Both the position numbers and the translations under genes were made by a program. The notes under the pieces are model-generated. The model was not told the origin of the DNA, searched no databases, and saw nothing but the letters and a program-made list of their open reading frames with translations. A stretch of DNA of 64,000 nucleotides. Origin: Sva-07 sp963728195 (GTDB lineage: Bacteria > Actinomycetota > Acidimicrobiia > Acidimicrobiales > Ilumatobacteraceae). The stretch is from contig CAVSIX010000017.1 of assembly GCA_963728195.1 (NCBI GenBank), positions 124,001 to 188,000 on the forward strand, read 5' to 3'. Each line of letters opens with the position of its first letter. Within the stretch, counting starts at the first letter, position 1. Of the stretch, positions 38,844 to 45,873 are shown in pieces.

Positions 38844-39443
38844 TCAGCGGTCGCTCGCGACATCGAGCGCGTTGTGGATGGCGATGTTGTCCTCGCCTCG
38901 CAGCCCGAGTCGCTTGCGCAGCGCCACGAGTTCATCGAGGTGATCGCCCTCGATCGACAACGTGTGCAGGATTTCGCCCGTCTCGTGGATCCGGATGTCG
39001 GTGGACTCGGCGCGCAGACCGCCGATCCGGAACCGGCGACGCTGCTTGGTCACGAACACCGGCCGCACACCCGAATTGGGACCGAGGGCGGCGATCTCGG
39101 CGGCGAGATCGAACTCCTCGCCCCGGTGCGGACGATCCAGCCCGAGGCGCTCGAACACGGCGTCGAAGGGTGTGGGCACCGTCTCGATGGAGTGATGACG
39201 ATCCGACGTCCACTGCTCGAAACCCTTGCGTTCGGCCACGAGCTGCTTGATCTTCAGCGTGTTGTCGCGGATCTTCGCGTTCCACGAGGCGTCGCCGACG
39301 AGCAGGTAGCAGTCGTCGAGCTGCTCGGAGGCCTGCTCGTCGGCGAGCTTGGCGAGCATCTTGCGGGCTCGTCGATGTGTGCCCCAGACGCGGTACTCGA
39401 AACGCGCGCTCCCGGGTTCAGGTGTGAGCCGTTCTCTGGCCAT
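38844..39443 (-). CDS. Conserved hypothetical protein, possible CYTH-like domain
   Basis: A 199-aa protein from ATG 39443. It starts with ARFEYRVWGTHRRARKML and ends with a charged beta-rich region (RIHETGEILHTLSIEGDHLDELVALRKRLGL is split here as RIHETGEILHTLSIEGD then LRKRLGL). Alternating strands with Glu/Arg/Lys pairs suggest a triphosphate-tunnel (CYTH-like) fold, but the ExExK signature is not clear. Cytoplasmic. It follows the 56-aa membrane protein gene by 47 nt. Confidence 0.55.
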   Translation of the reverse strand: MARERLTPEPGSARFEYRVWGTHRRARKMLAKLADEQASEQLDDCYLLVGDASWNAKIRDNTLKIKQLVAERKGFEQWTSDRHHSIETVPTPFDAVFERLGLDRPHRGEEFDLAAEIAALGPNSGVRPVFVTKQRRRFRIGGLRAESTDIRIHETGEILHTLSIEGDHLDELVALRKRLGLRGEDNIAIHNALDVASDR

Positions 39444-39490
39444 GGCGACGTGGTGGTACCCACTGTCGACGGTCCAAATGCGCGAACGGG

Positions 39491-39661
39491 TCACGTGGTC
39501 TTCGATGCGGTGCCGTCGAGACGCGCGTGCAGCCGTGCACGAAGCTCGTCGGCGGGCAACTCCGCCCAGATGCGTCGCTGACGCTGGCGGTGCACGACGA
39601 CGCCCGTCACACCGAGCACGGCGACCACGCCGGCGACACCGAGCAGCTTCGCCCACCTCAC
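39491..39661 (-). CDS. Small single-TM protein
   Basis: A 56-aa product with one helix (RWAKLLGVAGVVAVLGVTGVVV is the first 22 residues region) followed by a basic HRQRQRR and an amphipathic ELRARLHARLD tail. Starts at GTG 39661 (GTG 39667 also possible), only 21 bp from the divergent start at 39683. Such short membrane proteins with a conserved DELRARLHAR tail recur in actinobacteria; role unknown. Confidence 0.6.
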   Translation of the reverse strand: MRWAKLLGVAGVVAVLGVTGVVVHRQRQRRIWAELPADELRARLHARLDGTASKTT

Positions 39662-39682
39662 GACCACGTACGTTATGCCCCG

Positions 39683-40321
39683 ATGGTCGCATCGATGACG
39701 CTCCGAGCAGCCCTGGATGCTGCGGCGACCGGCGACGTGTGGCTCTTTCGTGGCCGGTCCGTGGCCGACAGGGCGATCCGGCTGTTCACCAACAGCCCGG
39801 TCAACCACGTCGGCATGGTGCTCGCCATCGACGACCTGCCGCCGCTGATCTGGCACGCCGAACTCGGAGCGAGCATGCCGAACGTCTGGACGGGCCAACG
39901 CGACCGCGGCGCCCAGCTGCACCGGCTCGACCGAGCGGTCAGCGTGTGGACGAACCGCTACGGCCAACAACCGTGGATGCGCCAGATCGACATCGACGTC
40001 ACCGCCGAGATGGAGAACCGCGCGTTGTCGGTCGTTGCCGAATACAGCGGTCGCAGCTTCCCGAGCACGAGAACGCTGGCGCGCCACTGGGTCGCGGGGC
40101 GCCTGCGACGGCACGTCTCGTTGACCGACGTCTACTGCGCAGAGCTCGTCGCGGTCACCTACGAACGCATGGGCCTGTTGGGTGCCGACCGACCGCCGAA
40201 CTGGTACGACCCCGGCACGTTCTGGAGCGGCGACCAGCTGCAGCTCGTCGGTGCCGAACTCGGCCACGAGATCCACGTCACCGACGTCCCTGCGGTGGAG
40301 GACCACTGGCGCGCCGGCTGA
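39683..40321 (+). CDS. YiiX/NlpC-P60-like permuted papain-fold hydrolase
   Basis: A 212-aa cytoplasmic protein. The N-terminal GDVWLFRGRSVADRAIRLFTNSPVNHVGMVL carries the His of the permuted catalytic site (split: NHVGMVL) and the C-terminal VYCAELVAVTYERMGLL carries the Cys. This layout is that of the circularly permuted NlpC/P60 group that cleaves amide bonds in lipids or peptides; substrate unknown. Start ATG 39683; a longer frame upstream overlaps the divergent small membrane gene and is not family-like. Confidence 0.72.
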   Translation: MVASMTLRAALDAAATGDVWLFRGRSVADRAIRLFTNSPVNHVGMVLAIDDLPPLIWHAELGASMPNVWTGQRDRGAQLHRLDRAVSVWTNRYGQQPWMRQIDIDVTAEMENRALSVVAEYSGRSFPSTRTLARHWVAGRLRRHVSLTDVYCAELVAVTYERMGLLGADRPPNWYDPGTFWSGDQLQLVGAELGHEIHVTDVPAVEDHWRAG

Positions 40322-40352
40322 CACGGATCGTACGCCAGTGTGGCGGCGCCGG

Positions 40353-41105
40353 TCAGAGGTTGGTCATGCCGCCGTCGACACGGATCACCTGACCGGTCAC
40401 GTACCCGGCCTTGTCGGATGCCAGGAAACAGACGACGTCGGCGATCTCGTCCGCCGTGCCCCAGCGCCCGAGCGGAACGCTCTTCACGAAGTTGCTCCGC
40501 ACGGCATCCTCGCCGAGGCGCTCGAACGTCGGCCCCCACATCTCGGTGTCGACCAGGCCCGGGGCGACCGCGTTGACCCGCACTCCTTTGGACGCCCATT
40601 CGTTGGCCAGATTCTTCGTGAGGGTGTTCAGCCCACCCTTGGATGCGGCATAGGCCCCCTGGGTTCCGCCGGCCCCGGTCGCCGCCGTCGAGGTGACGTT
40701 GACAATGGCTCCCTGCGAGGCGAACAGCGGTTTGGCGAACGCCGAACAGAGCATGAACGCCTGGCGCAGGTTGACGAACAACGTCTCGTCGATCGCCTCG
40801 CCCGTCACCTTCGACGCCGGCTGATTGCGCTCGACGGCCGCGTTGTTGACCAGCACGTCGAGGCCGCCGAACGCACTGAGGACCGCCGACGAGATCGCCT
40901 CGACGGAGTCGGGGTCGGCGAGGTCGACCGCGACCACCAGCGGATCGTTGTGCAGCTCGGCGGCCAGCGCCTCGAGTCGATCGACGCTGCGCGCGACCAG
41001 TGCCACGCGTGCACCGCCGGCGTCGAGCTGGCGGGCGACCGCCTCACCGATGCCGCGACTGGCACCGGTGACCACGGCGCACCTGCCGGCGAAGTCGAAC
41101 GACAT
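40353..41105 (-). CDS. SDR-family oxidoreductase
   Basis: A 250-aa classical short-chain dehydrogenase. NAD(P) motif TGASRGIG, NNAA after strand 4, catalytic Ser in VNVTSTAA, YAASKGGL (YxxxK) and a C-terminal GYVTGQVIRVDGGM. Substrate unknown. Starts 7 nt after the LLM gene on the same strand and belongs to the acyl-CoA dehydrogenase-LLM-SDR run. Confidence 0.92.
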   Translation of the reverse strand: MSFDFAGRCAVVTGASRGIGEAVARQLDAGGARVALVARSVDRLEALAAELHNDPLVVAVDLADPDSVEAISSAVLSAFGGLDVLVNNAAVERNQPASKVTGEAIDETLFVNLRQAFMLCSAFAKPLFASQGAIVNVTSTAATGAGGTQGAYAASKGGLNTLTKNLANEWASKGVRVNAVAPGLVDTEMWGPTFERLGEDAVRSNFVKSVPLGRWGTADEIADVVCFLASDKAGYVTGQVIRVDGGMTNL

Positions 41106-41112
41106 GGCGAAG

Positions 41113-42051
41113 TCAGCTCCCGGCCAGTGCAGCGACGACCGGAGCGAACGACTCGAGCGCGTCGGACTGCACCGTGACGTAGGAGCCGTGCCAGCGCTCG
41201 CGTTGTTCGATCAGTTCGTCGACGACCTGGTCGACCGAGCCGACGATCGTGTGCGGACTCGCCAGCAGCGTGGGGGCGTCCATCCCCATCGCGCCGCCCA
41301 CCTTCGCCGCCACCGTGTCGCGATCGTCGGTGACGATCGTGACGAACTTCAGGATGCTGATCTCGATGTCGTCCAGCCGGTCGCCTGCCGCCGTGCGGAT
41401 CCATCCCAACTTCTCGTCGGTGGCGTCGGCCGACATCGACGCGATGGCCTCGGGTCCGACCGTGCCGGCGCCGACGTTGGGGTTGACGCCCACGATGTCG
41501 GCGAGGCGAGCAGCGGTCGACAGCACTCTCGGCGAGCCGCCACCGACGATGATCGGCGGCCCCGCGGCCTGCACCGGCTTGGGGAAGCCGTTCATCTCGG
41601 TGATCGTGTAGTGCTCGCCGTCGAAGGAGAACGCCTCGTCACCCCAGAGCCCCCGCAGCACGGCCACCGCCTCGATCATCCGATCGATCCGCAGGCCGGG
41701 ACGGTCGTGGGGGATCCCCGTGCGGGTGTAGTCCTCGGTCATCCAGCCCGCCCCGACGCCGACCTCGAGCCGGCCGTCACTCAACAGGTCGAGCGTGGCC
41801 GTCTCCTTGGCGAGCACCGCTGGGTGGCGGAAGTCGTTCGCGAAGACCAGGGCGCCGACACGCAACGAGTCGGTGACCGCTGCGGCGGTTGCCAGCGCTG
41901 CGATCGGCGACAGTTGGCCGCCGAAGTGGTCCGGCATGAGCAGCGTGGAGTAGCCGAGGCCCTCGGCCGTGCGGGCCGTCTCGACCCAGTCGGCCGACGA
42001 TCGGGCGGTGGCCGCCATGACACCGAAGCGGAACGGACGCGGGTGGCTCAT
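41113..42051 (-). CDS. F420-dependent LLM-class oxidoreductase (MSMEG_2516-like)
   Basis: A 312-aa protein starting MSHPRPFRFGVMAATARSSADW. Blocks are YSTLLMPDHFGGQLSPIAAL, RVGALVFANDFRHPAVLAKE, GRLEVGVGAGW and PIIVGGGSPRVL, typical of the F420-dependent TIGR03621 group. Probably acts with the SDR and acyl-CoA dehydrogenase in the same minus-strand run. Substrate unknown. Confidence 0.86.
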   Translation of the reverse strand: MSHPRPFRFGVMAATARSSADWVETARTAEGLGYSTLLMPDHFGGQLSPIAALATAAAVTDSLRVGALVFANDFRHPAVLAKETATLDLLSDGRLEVGVGAGWMTEDYTRTGIPHDRPGLRIDRMIEAVAVLRGLWGDEAFSFDGEHYTITEMNGFPKPVQAAGPPIIVGGGSPRVLSTAARLADIVGVNPNVGAGTVGPEAIASMSADATDEKLGWIRTAAGDRLDDIEISILKFVTIVTDDRDTVAAKVGGAMGMDAPTLLASPHTIVGSVDQVVDELIEQRERWHGSYVTVQSDALESFAPVVAALAGS

Positions 42052-42123
42052 GTCGGCGAGCCTGGCACATCGATGCTCGAGCGATCGGGCCGAACGCCCG
42101 GCCACCGGCCGGCGCTCGATGAG

Positions 42124-43299
42124 TCAGTACGAACGGGGCAGCCCGAGCACCTGCTGGGCGATGTAGTTGCAGGTCATCTCCTGGCTGACCGGCGCAAGGC
42201 GCTGCAGCCGTGCCTCTCGCCAGTAGCGCTCGACGTGGTACTCCGATGCATACCCCAGGCCGCCATGGGTCTGCAGCGCGTGATCGGCCGCGAAGAAGCT
42301 CGCCTCGGCGGCCAGGTACTTGGCCGTGTTGGCCTGCTCGCCGCACTCGAGTCCCTGGTCGTAGCGCCACGCGGCGTGGCGCCACATCAGACCAGCGGCC
42401 GCAAGATCCATGTGCGCCCGTGCGAGCGGGTGGGCGATTGCCTGATTGGCGCCGATGGGACGGTCGAACACGATTCGTTCGTTCGCGTAGCCGACCGCTC
42501 GGCGCAGGGCTGCCTCGCCGATCCCGCACGCCATCGCGGCGAGCAATATCCGTTCCGGATTCAAACCGTGGAGGATCTGCTGGAAGCCGCGACCGCGCTC
42601 ACCGACCAACCGCCAACCCTCGACCGGTAGGTCGTCGTAGGCGACCTCGCACGAAGCGACCGCATTGCGGCCGAGCTTCGGGATCGGCGCGATCTCGCAG
42701 AACTTCGGATCGAGGTCGACGACGAACAGACTCAGCCCGTCGAACCGCCTGCGGGGATCGTCCCGATCCGCATCGTCGGTGCGAGCGAGCAGCAGGCACA
42801 CCTCGGACTCGAGCGCCTTCGACGTCCAGATCTTGCGCCCGCGGACGATGAACCCGCCGTCGCCGTCGTCGATCGCGCGGGTGCTGATACGAGACGTGTC
42901 CGTGCCGGCGTCGGGTTCGGTCACTCCGAACGCGATGTGCAGGTCGCCGGTGGCGGCCCGGGGAAGGAAGGTGCGCTTGAGGCGCTCGTTGCCGAACTTC
43001 ACCACCGGGTTCAGGCCGAACATGGTGAGGTGCAGTGCCGACGAACCGTTCATCGCCGCGCCCGATGCCGCCACGCGGTTCAGCACGATCGCACACTCGG
43101 CGATCCCTCTCCCACCGCCGCCGTACTCCTCGGGAATGGCAACGCCCAGCCATCCGCCCGCCGCCATCGCCGAATAGAACTCCCAGGGGAATTCGTGACG
43201 CTGGTCGCACGTCGCCCAATACGTGTCGTCGAAGTCCGCGCACACCCGATCGACCGCCTCGGCGATCGCGAGGTGGTCGGCGTCGAGCGAGAACTCCAT
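42124..43299 (-). CDS. Acyl-CoA dehydrogenase
   Basis: FAD enzyme oxidising acyl-CoA thioesters, 391 aa. ATG 43299 (MEFSLDADHLAIAE) is chosen; a longer frame would run into the family A palindromes. Blocks are GWLGVAIPEEYGGGG, FGVTEPDAGTDTSRI, KIWTSKA, LNPERILLAAMACGIG, FDRPIGANQAIAHPLA and LQTHGGLGYASEYHVERYW with the catalytic-region Glu. Divergent from the flavin monooxygenase operon; the two share the 43300-43535 intergenic region. Confidence 0.92.
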   Translation of the reverse strand: MEFSLDADHLAIAEAVDRVCADFDDTYWATCDQRHEFPWEFYSAMAAGGWLGVAIPEEYGGGGRGIAECAIVLNRVAASGAAMNGSSALHLTMFGLNPVVKFGNERLKRTFLPRAATGDLHIAFGVTEPDAGTDTSRISTRAIDDGDGGFIVRGRKIWTSKALESEVCLLLARTDDADRDDPRRRFDGLSLFVVDLDPKFCEIAPIPKLGRNAVASCEVAYDDLPVEGWRLVGERGRGFQQILHGLNPERILLAAMACGIGEAALRRAVGYANERIVFDRPIGANQAIAHPLARAHMDLAAAGLMWRHAAWRYDQGLECGEQANTAKYLAAEASFFAADHALQTHGGLGYASEYHVERYWREARLQRLAPVSQEMTCNYIAQQVLGLPRSY

Positions 43300-43347
43300 G
43301 GCGCTCAGTCTCGCGAACCCGTCCCCACCGGCCGCGAACGACTCGAG

Positions 43348-43387
43348 CGATGAGCGAACCGACCAGATGCCGGCGCTTCGCTCATCG
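43348..43387. repeat. Family A dispersed palindrome, copy 3 (inverted)
   Basis: A 40-bp element with perfect 11-bp arms CGATGAGCGAA / TTCGCTCATCG. Its interior starts CCGACC, so it is the reverse complement of the orientation at 7.9 kb. Confidence 0.85.
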
Positions 43388-43408
43388 GAAGCGACCCGTC
43401 CCGCACAA

Positions 43409-43448
43409 CGATGAGCGAACCGACCGGATGCCGGCTTTTCGCTCATCG
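43409..43448. repeat. Family A dispersed palindrome, copy 4 (inverted)
   Basis: Starts 61 bp after copy 3, exactly the spacing between copies 1 and 2, although the 21 bp between the copies is not conserved. Located in the divergent gap between the two dehydrogenase-type genes, 43300-43535. Confidence 0.85.
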
Positions 43449-43535
43449 GTGGTGGCCGATGGGTCCGAGGCCGAAGCGAGCGGTCGGATGAATTAACCTC
43501 TGGATCAATAATTCCGCGAACGGGGGTACGGGAAG

Positions 43536-44798
43536 ATGGCCACGATCACCAACGACGCCGGCAGCACCAGCGAACCGCCGACGTCCGACGCTGAGACCAG
43601 CCTCCTCGAGCGGGTCGCTTCGCTCGCGGACACGATCCGGCGCGCAGGCGACGAGGCCCAGCAGCTCCGACGCTGTCCCTCGTTCGTGATCGACGAATTG
43701 ATCGACGCCGGGTTCTTCCGGTTCACCATCCCGCGCGAACTCGGCGGCGAGGATGCCTCGGTCGGCGAGACCATCGAGGCGATCGAGGCGATCTCGGCGA
43801 TCGACGCGTCGGTCGGCTGGAACGTGATGCTCGGCTCGGAGATCAACGCCATGGCCGCGGGTGGCATGGCCAAGGAGTTGGCCGAAGAGGTGTACCTCCG
43901 CGATCCCCGCGTGATCATGTGTGGCGGTGGCGGTCCCGGCACCACGCCGTCACGTGCCGTCGCCCAACCCGACGGCAGCTACCGGATCTGGGGCCACACG
44001 ACGTTCATCAGCGGCTGCCACAACGCCACGTGGTGCTTCATGGTCGCTCCGGTCTTCGACGGCGACGACATCAGGCTGACCGACGGCGTCCCGACGGTGA
44101 AGCTCTGGATGCTGCACCGCGACCAGTGGAACATCGTCGACACCTGGGACGTCGCCGGTCTACGTGGGTCGGGGAGCCACGACGTGGTGACCGAAGGAGG
44201 ACTGGTCCCCGAACGGTTCGCCGAGGTCGATCTCGTCACGATGCCGCCGCTGTACGAGAACCCGGTGTATCGCATCCCGGTGCCGCTCCGGTTGGCCTAC
44301 AACAAGGCGGCCGTCGCGGTGGGTGTGGCACGCGGTGCACTCGACGAGTTCGCCGTGCTGGCCGATGCCAAGACCCCGATGCTCTCGAGCACGCCGCTGC
44401 GCGACCGGCCGGTTGCCCAGTATCGGATGGGCGAAGGCGAAGCGGTCCTGCGGGCCGCGCGTGCGTTCCTGTTCGAGGCGATGGGCCAGGTCGAGGACGA
44501 ACTGTGGGCCGGCCGGGAGAGTCCGTCGGCCGAGCGCACCCAGATCGCTCGCTTGGCGTGCACCCACGCGGCGAACGCCTCGATGCAGGTGGTCGACTCG
44601 ATCCACAACGCCGCAGGGACGTCGGCGATGAGGATGGATCACCCGCTCGAGCGCAAGCTGCGCGATGCGCACGGTTGTGCCACCCACCGCTGGGTCGCCC
44701 ATCCGCTCTATGCCGAACTCGGCAAGATCTTCCTCGGTCACGAAGCGCCCGCCGAGTTCGCGGGCACCGGCGGTCCCGCGCCGAGCCCAGGGCGGTGA
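43536..44798 (+). CDS. Acyl-CoA dehydrogenase-fold flavin monooxygenase (HsaA/PF08028-like)
   Basis: A 420-aa protein of the group that hydroxylates aromatics with reduced flavin. Blocks are GFFRFTIPRELGGEDASVGE, SIDASVGWNVMLG-type region, GHTTFISGCHNATW, TWDVAGLRGSGSHDV and a C-terminal four-helix part with DSIHNAAGTSAM and AHGCATHRWVAHP. ATG 43536 follows an AT-rich promoter-like stretch. It overlaps the first hotdog gene by 4 nt (GTGA), so the three plus-strand genes form one operon. Confidence 0.82.
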   Translation: MATITNDAGSTSEPPTSDAETSLLERVASLADTIRRAGDEAQQLRRCPSFVIDELIDAGFFRFTIPRELGGEDASVGETIEAIEAISAIDASVGWNVMLGSEINAMAAGGMAKELAEEVYLRDPRVIMCGGGGPGTTPSRAVAQPDGSYRIWGHTTFISGCHNATWCFMVAPVFDGDDIRLTDGVPTVKLWMLHRDQWNIVDTWDVAGLRGSGSHDVVTEGGLVPERFAEVDLVTMPPLYENPVYRIPVPLRLAYNKAAVAVGVARGALDEFAVLADAKTPMLSSTPLRDRPVAQYRMGEGEAVLRAARAFLFEAMGQVEDELWAGRESPSAERTQIARLACTHAANASMQVVDSIHNAAGTSAMRMDHPLERKLRDAHGCATHRWVAHPLYAELGKIFLGHEAPAEFAGTGGPAPSPGR

Positions 44799-45268
44799 GC
44801 GACGAGGCGGAGCGGTCCGCAGTGGACACGTCGACGGGTCTGACCGAGGCGCAACTGCACGGTCTCGTCGGCCATCGCTTCGCCGGCGGGCGCTACCGGA
44901 TCCAGCACTGGGAGAACTGGCTGCTGACCGACTGCACCGGGCGCGAACCACTCCCCGGCGGTTTCGTCCACCCGATCGTGCTGTTCCACGTCCCGATCCT
45001 CGGCGTCGGCACCTCGATCACCGAGCTGTTCGAGCTGGGGGGCGTGGCCGGCCCCGGTTCGGTCGGACTCGAGGGCTACGACTGGGAGTACTTCGTGCCG
45101 CTGGTCGAGGACGTCGAGTACCGCATGGAGGGTGGCGTCATCGCCACCGAACGCCTCACCGACGACACCGGACGCATCGTCGACAGGTTCGTGTTCGAGA
45201 TCGCATTGTTCGACGAGCGAGACCGGATGGCGGCGAAGATCACCAACCGATGGGTGCTGCGCCGATGA
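44795..45268 (+). CDS. MaoC/FAS1-like hotdog protein 1
   Basis: A 157-aa protein with GTG start overlapping the previous stop. Visible blocks are LHGLVGHRFAGGRYRIQHWE, HPIVLFHVPILGVGTSITEL and EYFVPLVEDVEYRMEGG, consistent with a hotdog fold of the FAS1/MaoC hydratase type. Paired with the next gene, likely as a heterodimer; substrate presumably a CoA thioester from the neighbouring dehydrogenases. Confidence 0.72.
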   Translation: MSDEAERSAVDTSTGLTEAQLHGLVGHRFAGGRYRIQHWENWLLTDCTGREPLPGGFVHPIVLFHVPILGVGTSITELFELGGVAGPGSVGLEGYDWEYFVPLVEDVEYRMEGGVIATERLTDDTGRIVDRFVFEIALFDERDRMAAKITNRWVLRR

Positions 45269-45708
45269 GCGACCACGACGACATCGATGTCCGAGCGGGC
45301 GACGACATCGCACCGTGGACGATGCCGTCGGTCGACCCCGCACGGATGCGCACGATGGCGGCAATCCTGCGCGACCCGTACTCGGTGCACTGGGACCGCG
45401 ACGGCAACGCTGCGCTCGGGCTGCCCGGGCGGGTCGTCAATCAGGGCCCGCTCAACCTGGGCTACATCGTGAACATGCTGCTCGCCTGGGCCGGGCCGTC
45501 GAGCGTCCGTCGGCTGACGGTGTCGTTCGGTCGACCGGTCCTCGACGGCGACAGCGTCACCGCTCGGGGCACGGTCACCTCGGTCGCCGACATCGACGGC
45601 GAACGACGCGCGACGTGCGAGGTCTGGCTCGACCGCGACGGCGAGCACGTCGTGACCGGCACCGCCGTCGTCGCACTCGAGCCCCGGGACCCCCGAAACG
45701 TGCGGTGA
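45265..45708 (+). CDS. MaoC-like dehydratase 2
   Basis: A 147-aa hotdog protein, ATG overlapping the upstream stop (ATGA). It has MAAILRDPYSVHWDRDG, VVNQGPLNLGYIVNML and LTVSFGRPVLDGDSVTARGTV, the MaoC hydratase layout with the Asp/His region near HWD. Together with hotdog 1 it probably forms a two-chain enoyl-CoA hydratase. Confidence 0.8.
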   Translation: MSDHDDIDVRAGDDIAPWTMPSVDPARMRTMAAILRDPYSVHWDRDGNAALGLPGRVVNQGPLNLGYIVNMLLAWAGPSSVRRLTVSFGRPVLDGDSVTARGTVTSVADIDGERRATCEVWLDRDGEHVVTGTAVVALEPRDPRNVR

Positions 45709-45873
45709 CCGTTGCGTCGGTTCGCTGGCGACAGAGATGAAGTGCGGCATCGCTACCAGGGCCGCGCGGGACGGTGGAGGTGACCAACGTGTCGTTCTCT
45801 TGGCCACCGTCGGGCTGGCACGACCACTGGGACGTGGCCGAGGGAACAGCAATCGGGGTCAGCTCGGAGGCCG

